A stretch of DNA of 57,236 nt from an uncultured Schlesneria sp. (lineage in GTDB: Bacteria > Planctomycetota > Planctomycetia > Planctomycetales > Planctomycetaceae), in NCBI GenBank assembly GCA_903858935.1, contig CAIOKO010000254.1, positions 1 through 57,236 on the forward strand, read 5' to 3'. The position numbers and the translations under genes were made by a program. Of the stretch, positions 31,423 to 38,488 are shown piece after piece; position 1 is the first letter of the stretch, and each line of letters begins with the position of its first letter. Under the pieces are notes generated by a model. It saw only the letters and a list, made by a program, of their open reading frames with translations. It had not been told where the DNA came from and did not search any database.

Positions 31423-32346
31423 CTATGCGGTTTGCTTTAAATTCGAAACTCGCACGATTGCTTGCATTTGGTGGTGTTGGCCTGGCATAAGCTCAACGAA
31501 GGAATCACCGACGTTGCATGTTTCGATGCAGATCATATGCGGCCATTCCTTATCACCGAAGTCAGCCATCGCTTTTGCCTTTTGAATCCATGGATTCCAG
31601 ACAACCGTCGCCATGGAGTTTTCTTTAGCAATCGTGATCTGGCGACGCAGAGCAGGATCTTCCAGATCCACGATGGCGTCCGTATTCAGATAAACTCTGT
31701 CAGTCTCGGAGACGATCGCGATCGCACCGTCTTGTGTCTTCTTTCGCTTATCATCGTTCTTGTCGACGTAGTCGACCCCGTTCAAGCCCTTAACCAGAAC
31801 TGTTTCAATGTTCCCAACCCGGAAGTAGGTATGCAGCGCTTCCTCGAAGCGGAACGACGTTTTTCCCGTGTTCAAGACATCGAGTTCCAGGATCAGTTCG
31901 GGACCGAATGTCGCACGCAGGACCGCGCGAAAATCGGCCGGCCACCATTTCTTCGTGGTATCATCGCTTTCGATGAACATGCCGACGGTTACTGTGTTAC
32001 CAGTCTGTACGACCGATTCCAACTGCCAGGCTGTTGTCCTCGCGAATCCGTGCATCGGCGCATTGACGTCGTCTGCTTTGTTGGAAAACCACGGAAAACA
32101 GACCGGTACACCGCCGCGAATGGGACGACTTTCGTTCCACTGCGATTGTGAGCTGACGAAGAGGACTTCTTCTTCGTCAGCAGGTATCCAGGACGTCACG
32201 TGAGCGCCGTGCAGATAGATCTCACCTTGCGCCGACCGAGAAGTGACTTCCACCTTGGTTAGTCCACCGTGACCTTCTACGATTTTGACGATCTCGGGAA
32301 TTCCGAATCGGTGATTCAGATCTGTGATTTCGAGTGCGTGTTCCAT
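31423..32346 (-). CDS. D-hexose-6-phosphate mutarotase (YeaD-like)
   Basis: This 307-residue aldose-1-epimerase-like enzyme interconverts alpha and beta anomers of hexose-6-phosphate. Motifs are GAHVTSWIPADEEEVLFVS near 45, PIRGGVPVCFPWF near 78, MHGFARTTAW near 100 with catalytic-type His, EEALHTYFRV near 185 and the C-terminal ICIETCNVGD. ATG 32346 has GGAGG seven bases upstream, so the longer frame to 32376 is not used. It appears as a single gene, a common housekeeping position. Close relatives are the E. coli YeaD group (Pfam Aldose_epim). Confidence 0.9.
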   Translation of the reverse strand: MEHALEITDLNHRFGIPEIVKIVEGHGGLTKVEVTSRSAQGEIYLHGAHVTSWIPADEEEVLFVSSQSQWNESRPIRGGVPVCFPWFSNKADDVNAPMHGFARTTAWQLESVVQTGNTVTVGMFIESDDTTKKWWPADFRAVLRATFGPELILELDVLNTGKTSFRFEEALHTYFRVGNIETVLVKGLNGVDYVDKNDDKRKKTQDGAIAIVSETDRVYLNTDAIVDLEDPALRRQITIAKENSMATVVWNPWIQKAKAMADFGDKEWPHMICIETCNVGDSFVELMPGQHHQMQAIVRVSNLKQTA

Positions 32347-32789
32347 GCGATGGCCTCCGTGTGAAACCTTAAACATCTACTGCTATTTTTGCGAGTCTCG
32401 CGACTGCTTGAACTCGAGTGACAGTCAAATCGGCTCCAGGATGGGCTTTCCAGTCTTACGGAGCCGTCTTCTAACTAACTCGTGGTGTAACGATTGCGAT
32501 TGCGATTACGCTTCTTCGACAATTTAAGAAGCCTGCTATGTGATCGAATGGAAGGCTTATGAACCTCCCGTGTCCCGAACAGGGTGTGTTTACTCGCGGC
32601 GAAGCTTGCTTTTGCAAACGCATCTTGCGATACATCACCGATCGCCAAAACATGTCAACGATTCTCTGCAGATCAACAACAGTTACCGTAGCTACGGATA
32701 ACCTTATCTAAGCGGTGTGTACTCACTTTGCAGTCGTAGTGTTTCGGGGTTGTGTGAGTCAAAGACTTTTTTCGAAAAGAGTGTGCTTG
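32347..32789. other. Intergenic region with short GATTGC repeats and hairpin
   Basis: CGATTGCGATTGCGATTACG is a short tandem array. It is followed by CTTCTT..AAGAAG, a 6-bp inverted repeat (near 32510-32530). No gene was recognised in either direction. Confidence 0.4.
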
Positions 32790-33674
32790 ATGGAGAAAGC
32801 GAAAAAAATACATGACGTTTTGCCAGTACTGGCCGCACTTTGCATGGGTGTAATGTTAGGTCAGCTGGACTGGGTCGAGCGTCTGTTCGGTGCGTCAAAT
32901 TCTTCACTTGCCACCGCCAATCCGCTTACACCGCAGATGCGTATCGGAGCCAACCTCTATCTGCAGACATCTGCTGAGTATCAGGCCGCATGCCTGCAAA
33001 CCTACAACTGTGCTTCCAACCGATTGAATCAATTGGTGGAAGCGATTTCCATAACGGGAATGCGGCCCGCAGTCATCATGGATCTCGACGAAACGGTATT
33101 CGATAATTCCTCGTTCCAAACCTATCTCTATCTCTCGGGACAGGACTACACTGATGCGATTTGGGGTAACTACGAAAAGAATTTCGCGAAGGACGTCACT
33201 CTGATTCCTGGGGCAAAGGAGTTCATCGATGACGCATATGCGATGGGTGTTGAAGTTGTGTACGTCTCAAATCGACTAAAGATAAATCAATCATCCACAA
33301 TCGATGCCTTAGAGCGACTCGAAATCGCTGGAACGAAAGTCGCAGATCGGCTGTATTTAAAGGAAGACACGTCGGATAAAAGTGGCCGGCGGGACCGGAT
33401 TGCAGCAAGATACAATGTGCTCATGTTGATTGGCGACAACCTGAGGGACTTTTCAGAGGCATTTGTGAACCCTCAGTTGCCAAATCCTTCCGCAGCTACG
33501 GATCTCTTGGCAGCGATGAATAGTCGTAAACAAGAGGTGGATCGCTCGACCTTTCACTGGGGTCAAAATTGGTTCATTATTCCAAACCCGGTTTACGGTG
33601 AATGGGATCGACTGATCAAGGTTGATCCAATTCCATTAATGCACCCCACGAGTATGCCGATCGGTGGTCAGTAA
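32790..33674 (+). CDS. HAD acid phosphatase (class C / lipoprotein e(P4)-like)
   Basis: This 294-residue protein has an N-terminal hydrophobic helix (VLPVLAALCMGVMLG), consistent with membrane anchoring or export. The HAD catalytic motif DLDETVFDN is at 98-106 (nucleophile Asp98, Asp100), followed by EVVYVSNRL with the phosphate Ser/Thr and the late GDNLRDF motif for Mg binding. Class C acid phosphatases/5'-nucleotidases of this type release phosphate from nucleotides outside the cytoplasm. ATG 32790 has AAAAGAG upstream. The longer frame to 32715 is not supported. A small GGACGC/GCGTCC hairpin lies at 33713-33727 after the stop. Confidence 0.85.
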   Translation: MEKAKKIHDVLPVLAALCMGVMLGQLDWVERLFGASNSSLATANPLTPQMRIGANLYLQTSAEYQAACLQTYNCASNRLNQLVEAISITGMRPAVIMDLDETVFDNSSFQTYLYLSGQDYTDAIWGNYEKNFAKDVTLIPGAKEFIDDAYAMGVEVVYVSNRLKINQSSTIDALERLEIAGTKVADRLYLKEDTSDKSGRRDRIAARYNVLMLIGDNLRDFSEAFVNPQLPNPSAATDLLAAMNSRKQEVDRSTFHWGQNWFIIPNPVYGEWDRLIKVDPIPLMHPTSMPIGGQ

Positions 33675-33765
33675 AGAACGGGCTGCCGGGAAGGATTCCT
33701 CTCAGGAAGGGAGGACGCAGGGCGTCCAACTTGCACTTGGATCACCAATGAATTCGTTTTCTGGT

Positions 33766-34965
33766 CTAGGCAATGGGGTCCACCTTGCTTTTCGGTCGGT
33801 AAGATTTTTTAAAGGATTGAAAATCTTCGGTCGTTTGGTGTGCATAACGAACGGAAGACTTCAATACGGCGTCGAGATTTGCACCCGATGTCCAATTCTC
33901 AAGATCATGACGTTTCTTCAGGGAACTGAATTCGGCACCGCGCAGATGAGACCACGCAACGACTCGTCCGATGATCTTTAGTGCGCGTTCCAGCTTGTCT
34001 ACCTTTTTCCGATAGCGATCGATCTGGCAACGATCTTCATCCGGAACCATCTCGCGAACCCGAAAGGACCTGGCTTGAAATGTCGTAAAATCGAGACCAA
34101 CGGCGTTTTCTCCCTGAAGCTGCCGTTGTGCAACAACAACCCGTTCCGCTTCGGTATTAAAAAAGTCTGGTTGATCGGCATTGCAAAAAATCGAAAGCGG
34201 AGATTTGACCGCCAACTTGATATCTAACATCCTTTCATCGTGCTTCAGCTGGCTTACAATCAGCGAAACAAATCGGTCATTACCGAGACTGCCAATTCCC
34301 GCAATTCGGCCGGTTACATCTAATACGTGGAATCCCTTTGGCTTCGAATATATTTCCACTTCGCCCTTTATCGCAGCCTGACATCGTTTCGAAAGAGAAG
34401 GCCTTTTCAGTGGATCGCGTCGGATCTTGCTTCGACTTTGATTGGTCAACATCTCGATCATACGTTTCCTGTTCGCGACCTTTGAAGAGCCAAGCGCACG
34501 ACTGATCAAATCCCGCCCCGATCCAGCCTGAATTTGGCCACTGGGCGTCGATCCCTGGCTTTGTGCAATGGCACTTCGGTATTCGTCAAGGAAAACCAAC
34601 ACGAGATTCGCCGCAGCGATCGGAGTGAGTTTCCAATCCATCGCAGCGAGAAAGATACTGGATGCGCACCTCACCACATCCAGGCCGCATGGCGCAATCG
34701 ATGCATCATCAAAATCGTTGATTCCGAAACACCAGTTTCCGCTTTCAGTCCGAAACGCGCCAAAGTTCTCGACATGTAGATCACCGCAAATCAAAATTGA
34801 AGGCCCCGGGTCTGGCGGAGACAATTTGTGCCAAGCGTCTAAAAACAAGTGGTTTGTTCCGCGAAAGAACGTGAATGGACTCAGGCTCATGCGATCGAAC
34901 TTCAACTTGAGAAGAGAACGATTTCGCCCAGCGTTAAACTTCTTGACTCTGCTCAATACCGACAT
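33766..34965 (-). CDS. DUF2252 family protein
   Basis: This 399-residue protein matches DUF2252 by SPFTFFRGTNHLFLDAW, ILICGDLHVENFGAF (residues about 60-75) and INDFDDASIAPCGLDVVR (about 84-102). The GDLHxxNFG plus DFDD pattern resembles the catalytic Asp and metal Asp of aminoglycoside/choline-kinase-fold phosphotransferases, so a kinase-like activity is likely but untested. ATG 34965 has GAGG six bases before it; GTG 34977 is an alternative. Convergent with the phosphatase gene at 32790, 91 bp apart. Confidence 0.88.
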   Translation of the reverse strand: MSVLSRVKKFNAGRNRSLLKLKFDRMSLSPFTFFRGTNHLFLDAWHKLSPPDPGPSILICGDLHVENFGAFRTESGNWCFGINDFDDASIAPCGLDVVRCASSIFLAAMDWKLTPIAAANLVLVFLDEYRSAIAQSQGSTPSGQIQAGSGRDLISRALGSSKVANRKRMIEMLTNQSRSKIRRDPLKRPSLSKRCQAAIKGEVEIYSKPKGFHVLDVTGRIAGIGSLGNDRFVSLIVSQLKHDERMLDIKLAVKSPLSIFCNADQPDFFNTEAERVVVAQRQLQGENAVGLDFTTFQARSFRVREMVPDEDRCQIDRYRKKVDKLERALKIIGRVVAWSHLRGAEFSSLKKRHDLENWTSGANLDAVLKSSVRYAHQTTEDFQSFKKSYRPKSKVDPIA

Positions 34966-35262
34966 CTCGATCCTCACTCTTGAAAATTCCGTCCCACCAA
35001 AAGACGTATCATATTATGCCAGATGGGAGCAGACACGCAAAAAACGGAGAACCTCTTCGTTTTCATTCAGCATCGATAAAAATCAAAGCGAAACAGCCCG
35101 GCGGATCGGCTTGCGCCAGCCCGTCGAACTGTGTTTTGAAGGCCATTCGGCTCGTCAATTCCAGCGTCACTTCTTCAATCTCGGCGATGTAGCGACCTGT
35201 GTCTCTGGTCAGAAACAAAAAAAATCACGTCGGACGCGGAGTCACTGAAGCCGCCGACTTTC
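34966..35262. other. Gap before tRNA array, no gene seen
   Basis: Only low-quality frames occur. One frame (34980-35248, plus) is Lys/Arg/Ser-rich and lacks a ribosome site. It precedes the decayed tRNA-like segment starting near 35265. Confidence 0.35.
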
Positions 35263-35264
35263 AG

Positions 35265-35345
35265 GAAGTCGCAACGGCCTGGAATCAAACTCACTGGATG
35301 CGGCTTTCAGACCACCGCTGCACTGCGTGACTCGAACGTGTTTAG
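35265..35345 (-). other. Decayed tRNA-like fragment
   Basis: On the minus strand a D-arm-like GTGCAGCGG and a degraded T-arm TTTGATTCC are seen, and the outer ends pair only in part (GTCACGC against GTTGCGAC). No anticodon stem of five pairs forms. It looks like the last member of the tRNA array and is probably non-functional. Confidence 0.3.
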
Positions 35346-35467
35346 GCTACAGGACCGAATCAAGTCAAGAACGAAGCTCTGGATATTGAACCCAAATGCG
35401 AGATGTTCCCACCGACTTTTTAAAGAAAGGTTCCTCATCCAACTGGATGACTTACATAAACGGTAAA

Positions 35468-35541
35468 CTGCGGGAGTTGGAATCGAACCAACGCCTCCGG
35501 GTTCAGGGCCCGGCATCACTACCAGCAGCAACTATCCCGCA
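35468..35541 (-). tRNA. tRNA-Gln (CTG) with C33
   Basis: Acceptor TGCGGGA/TCCCGCA, T8 A9, D-arm with weak pairs (GTTG/TGAT), anticodon stem CCGGG/CCCGG with loop CCCTGAA (anticodon CTG), T-stem GTTGG/CCAAC with TTCGATT, discriminator G. The loop has C at position 33, where almost all tRNAs have U. It aligns base for base with the tRNA-Gln(TTG) at 35587. Confidence 0.75.
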
Positions 35542-35586
35542 ACGATTGTGGATTGAATGAAACTTCCTTTCTTGAAAAATCATGAA

Positions 35587-35661
35587 ATGCGGGGGCAGGA
35601 ATCGAACCTGCGGACTCGTGGGTCAAAGCCACGGATTTCTACCAGCAGAAACTACCCCGCA
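35587..35661 (-). tRNA. tRNA-Gln (TTG)
   Basis: Acceptor TGCGGGG/CCCCGCA, T8 A9, D-stem GTTT/AAAT, anticodon stem CGTGG/CCACG with loop CTTTGAC (TTG, normal U33), T-stem GCAGG/CCTGC with TTCGATT, discriminator T. It is a paralogue of the neighbour at 35468. Confidence 0.85.
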
Positions 35662-35667
35662 AAGCGA

Positions 35668-35740
35668 GAAGGAAGAGGGCGACTTGAGCCCGCATTGCCG
35701 CCTTATGGGCGCATGTTTTCGCCGCTAGACTACGTGTGAG
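35668..35740 (-). pseudogene. Decayed tRNA, Met/Ile2-like (CAT)
   Basis: On the minus strand TAGTCTAGCGGC gives a D-arm, CCCATAA gives a loop with CAT anticodon and C33, and GCTCAAGT gives a T-loop in which the first T is now C. The acceptor arms do not pair at all and the anticodon stem has two mismatches. Its ATAAGGCGGCA segment matches the Ile(GAT) tRNA at 36601, so they share origin. Confidence 0.5.
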
Positions 35741-35770
35741 ATCAAATTAAAGAATGCAGGATGACCACAC

Positions 35771-35983
35771 ATGTGGCTAATGATTAATTTCATTTCGACT
35801 GGTGCTTTCCTAATCGTGTTGATAGTGATCGAAGTTGTCCGTTCAATCGTTCATCGGCATCGCGAAAAGCGGTATGGAATCGGTGGTGGAACTCAGGATA
35901 TTGCCATGTGGGGGTCGCTGCTGGCGTGCCTGCTGCTCGTTCTTGGTGCCATTTCCAGTGTTCTCTGTTGGTTTGGGTTTTGA
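35771..35983 (+). CDS. Possible small membrane protein
   Basis: This 70-residue frame starts at an ATG with AGGA eight bases upstream. It has two hydrophobic segments, FISTGAFLIVLIVIEVV and WGSLLACLLLVLGAISSVL, separated by a basic loop HRHREKRYG. That layout is typical of small two-helix membrane proteins. It lies inside the tRNA array, on the opposite strand. No family is recognised, and chance cannot be excluded. Confidence 0.4.
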   Translation: MWLMINFISTGAFLIVLIVIEVVRSIVHRHREKRYGIGGGTQDIAMWGSLLACLLLVLGAISSVLCWFGF

Positions 35984-36074
35984 ATTGATCCCATACGCAA
36001 TGGAGCCGTTACTTGCTCAGGTAATCATGGAGTGTGCGGCCACCTACTAATTTGATCCAGTCTTCATCTTTCAA

Positions 36075-36146
36075 TAGGCTTGGGCGAAGTTGAACCTCCA
36101 TCACGATCTTATAAGGAGCCTGCTCTTACCGTTGAGCGACAGACCA
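36075..36146 (-). pseudogene. Degenerate tRNA-Ile (TAT)-like
   Basis: The D-arm GCTC/GAGC is intact, with D-loop AACGGTAA. The loop CTTATAA gives anticodon TAT with normal U33. The acceptor pairs only 5 of 7, the anticodon stem 3 of 5 and the T-stem 4 of 5. It may be a decaying or fast-evolving tRNA-Ile for AUA codons. Confidence 0.5.
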
Positions 36147-36314
36147 GCAGCCGATAGCGTGAGGGTCGTAGTGAGTGACTAGAAAACGGACACTGGTGGT
36201 TCGCCAGAAGCTTCCGCTCCATGATCCCAAGGAACTTTGACGACACTTACAACGTCACGTTCCTCAAGACGGGAAAAGAACGGAAATTCTCTCCGTCTAA
36301 TTTCTCCGATCTAC

Positions 36315-36341
36315 TCTCACTGCGGCGAAGCCGCAGTGAGG
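36315..36341 (-). terminator. UUCG-capped hairpin after tRNA-Lys
   Basis: Read on the minus strand, CTCACTGCGG pairs with CCGCAGTGAG around CTTCGC, a very stable C(UUCG)G-type loop, overlapping the tRNA 3' end. No strong U tract follows, so it is more likely a processing or protective stem than a plain terminator. Confidence 0.5.
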
Positions 36342-36408
36342 TCGTGGGGATTCGAACCCCCGTCGGGCAGATTAAAAATCTGCTGTGCTGCCGTTACACC
36401 ACGACCCC
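36337..36408 (-). tRNA. tRNA-Lys (TTT)
   Basis: Acceptor GGGGTCG/CGACCTC (one G-T), T8 G9, D-stem GTGT/GCAC, anticodon stem GCAGA/TCTGC with loop TTTTTAA (TTT), T-arm GGGGG TTCGAAT CCCCA with a G-A mismatch at the outer pair, discriminator A. It is directly followed by a stem closed by a UUCG loop. Confidence 0.88.
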
Positions 36409-36552
36409 CTATGAGGACGTGGCTCCGTTTGTCTGCGTCTTCTTGTTCCATGGCTTTCTCCTTTTCGAATCGCTCGAAATTGTCGGTTACTATTTGAATC
36501 AACGTCGTCAAGCCACATGTTTCAGCAGCAGCGGCGGCTTTCGTCTGCTGCT

Positions 36553-36600
36553 GAAAAAAAATTGCGAGGAGACTGGAACCCTCCTCTACAAGGCTGACAA
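36553..36600 (-). terminator. tRNA 3'-half remnant acting as terminator-like hairpin
   Basis: Immediately downstream of tRNA-Ile(GAT) the minus strand reads a tRNA-Thr-like 3' half (GCCTTGTAGAGGAGGG). The T-arm then forms the stem GAGGAG/CTCCTC with a GTTCCAGT-type loop, followed by GCAA and eight Ts. The remnant therefore has the shape of an intrinsic terminator. Confidence 0.55.
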
Positions 36601-36671
36601 TCGCTTGGAGTGGAGTTGAACCACTGCTGCCGCCTTATCAGAACGACGTGCTTCCGTTACACCACCAAGCG
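36601..36671 (-). tRNA. tRNA-Ile (GAT)
   Basis: Acceptor CGCTTGG/CCAAGCG is perfect, with T8 G9 and D-stem GTGT/GCAC. The anticodon stem TCGTT/GGCGG holds three G-T pairs and the loop CTGATAA (GAT) has normal U33. The T-stem is AGTGG/CCACT with TTCAACT; discriminator A. The weak anticodon stem is unusual. Confidence 0.8.
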
Positions 36672-36674
36672 GAG

Positions 36675-36746
36675 TCGGGATGGTCAGAATCGAACTGACT
36701 TTCTCGTGTGCCCAAGACACGCGGGCAACCGGTGCCCCTCACCCCG
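36675..36746 (-). tRNA. tRNA-Pro (TGG)
   Basis: Acceptor CGGGGTG/CATCCCG (one G-T), position 8 is A rather than U, D-stem GGGC/GCCC, anticodon stem CGTGT/ACACG with loop CTTGGGC (TGG), T-stem GTCAG/CTGAC with TTCGATT, discriminator A. It starts 3 bp upstream of tRNA-Ile(GAT), so the two form one transcript. Confidence 0.85.
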
Positions 36747-36819
36747 AATGTGTTATTACTGGACCATCAACGACGTCGCCGCCTAAATGCGAGCCTAGTC
36801 CGTTCGCTGATGCTTAAAG

Positions 36820-36890
36820 CGTTTTGTTTTTGACACGGTTTTAAGTTCATTGTCTTTGACGCTGTCTTAAAATCTTTGTCTTGGACAAAA
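36820..36890. repeat. 26-bp direct repeats upstream of the tRNA array
   Basis: TTTTTGACACGGTTTTAAG, TCTTTGACGCTGTCTTAAA and a shorter TCTTGGAC start about 26 bp apart (36827, 36853, 36879). They lie between the terminator at 36886 and the first tRNA, where an array promoter would be. Confidence 0.4.
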
Positions 36891-36922
36891 GAAAAACCCG
36901 GTGTCATTTGTGTGACACCGGG
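36886..36922 (-). terminator. Strong intrinsic terminator (minus strand)
   Basis: A perfect 10-bp stem CCCGGTGTCA/TGACACCGGG with a 6-base loop is followed on the minus strand by TTTTTCTTTT. It ends a minus-strand transcript coming from the right and isolates the tRNA array. Confidence 0.8.
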
Positions 36923-37528
36923 CTTATAAAAGCTTGGGGAGGCTGAAAGCCGATGTCACGTGCGCGGGGGATACGGGGGTTGCGCGCATTGCAAATCTGC
37001 GTTCCCCGGATACTGACAGCGCAACGTCTGGATTACGGATAACAGTCGGACAATGTCCGTCTGAATCGGGGGACGCACGAGTTGTACCGTGACGACGCTC
37101 GCCGGTGCCGTAAACCATTTGGTATCGCTCTGCCTGTAATCGGATATCGACTGTGAAAACATCATGAACCGCGAAGCCTTTGAGGTTGATTCTTCCTGAA
37201 ACGTGTGGGGTCTTCGACGATGTGCTTTATCGCCGTTACGCATTTGACGCCCGAGTTCAGAAAAAGGTTCACGGGAAAACTCTAATAATTGCGAAGACTT
37301 TCTTGGCAAGTCCACGGGATAGAAATCGAGATTTCATGCGAACTTCGAAACGTCAAATTCAAAACCTGCAATTCATATCACCACCGTTTGATGCAGGCAT
37401 TTTTTTTTGCAATTCGTGACGCCTGACCGAGCCATGTCAGATAGAATTCCGAAAGTTCTGCACACAATTGCTTATGCCAGCTGAAAGCCATCAACACGAA
37501 GGCTGAAGGCCTCATTTAGTTACCGTAT
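36923..37528. other. Stretch with a possible short minus-strand gene
   Basis: The terminator at 36886 implies a minus-strand transcript here. The best frame ends at 36956 and includes FTAPASVVTVQLVRPPIQTD and IVRLLSVIQTLRCQYPG, with GC-rich third positions. Its start is unclear (37315 or an ATG near 37163). A second frame (GFAVHDVFTVDIRLQAERYQ) also reads protein-like upstream, so a frameshifted small gene is possible. No family was recognised. Confidence 0.3.
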
Positions 37529-38095
37529 TCAAAGAGCGGATTCTTCGATCGGCGCGACGCGGTACATGGTGCGTGTGATTCGAAAACCAAGGCTGCGATA
37601 AAGTTCCACTGCGGTCACGTTTGAGGCAGTCACTTCGAGAACAACTCGCTTCACTCGGGCACTCAAAAATCCTTCCAGCGATTTCATGACGAGCGCGCGA
37701 CCCAACCCTAATGCTCGATGTTCTGGAACGACTCCAATGTTCTGAATAGATCCCGATTGATCAGCAACACCAATCCCTTGAATTGTTCCGCAATCCTGGG
37801 GAAGCTCCCCTTGTCCGACCCGGCAGACAAGCCATGTTGCAGGACCGAGAAAAGTCTCCTGGCTGGCGATGTCGGACATCAGTCTCAGGCAGCCATAGTA
37901 TTCCCCAAGACAGGAAAACACTTCGGCATCCAGTTCGTCGCGGAAACTCCGGTATTTGGTCAGCGCATGACGTTCGATATCCGACTCATTCCATTCGCGC
38001 CAAATGTAACCTTCAGGCAGTACGGCGGACGCAACCGGCGTTTCGTCCAGTCGGATCTCCATTCGATACCGTTTGAAAAACTGCTGTTCCGTCAT
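37529..38095 (-). CDS. GNAT-family N-acetyltransferase
   Basis: This 188-residue protein has the GNAT core at residues 95-185: IQGIGVADQSGSIQNIGVVP, then the acetyl-CoA loop EHRALGLGRALV (motif A, Q/RxxGxG/A-like), the ASNVTAVELYRSLGF motif B, and MYRV at the end. It would transfer acetyl groups from acetyl-CoA; the target is unknown. ATG 38095 is preferred over the TTG frame start at 38107. It appears as a single gene facing left. Confidence 0.85.
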   Translation of the reverse strand: MTEQQFFKRYRMEIRLDETPVASAVLPEGYIWREWNESDIERHALTKYRSFRDELDAEVFSCLGEYYGCLRLMSDIASQETFLGPATWLVCRVGQGELPQDCGTIQGIGVADQSGSIQNIGVVPEHRALGLGRALVMKSLEGFLSARVKRVVLEVTASNVTAVELYRSLGFRITRTMYRVAPIEESAL

Positions 38096-38488
38096 GTCAT
38101 ACAACAATCAAATCTGTTCCCTGGTAATCCTTCGCTGACAGACGCTTGGAAGAAGACCACGTAGTGCAGGCTTCCCGTCGATACACACACCGTGGAATCA
38201 GAATTCAACTGGAAGTCGACTCTACGGAATTTTGCTCACCGTGGACCAACAAGCTCGAAGCGTCCGTTTGGGCAATATACCTAAGTCAGGCGGGAAAATC
38301 CGCGATCCTGATCTTGTCCATTTTCTCGATCGAGGGTATTCCACCATCGGTTCCGTGCGGCAGTTTCTGCCGAAACGGACTCTCACGATGAAATGTTGTC
38401 GCAAAAATAAGAAGTCAAAGATGGGCAGCGGCCAAATTATACCGACATTTTTCAATTCCGTCCCACGGGTTTCGTTGTCATAAATCCC
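38096..38488. other. Gap before fliOP, no gene seen
   Basis: A short plus frame (38232-38483) has no ribosome site and no family resemblance. No fliN or fliM is present here, so the upstream export genes are elsewhere. Confidence 0.4.

Noticed and set aside
36221-36619. Plus frames across the tRNA-Lys and hairpin
   Set aside because: They are the reverse of tRNA-Lys, the UUCG hairpin and the terminator-like remnant.
37180-37419. Plus frame of 79 codons
   Set aside because: No ribosome site and no pattern of a real protein; it crosses low-complexity ends.
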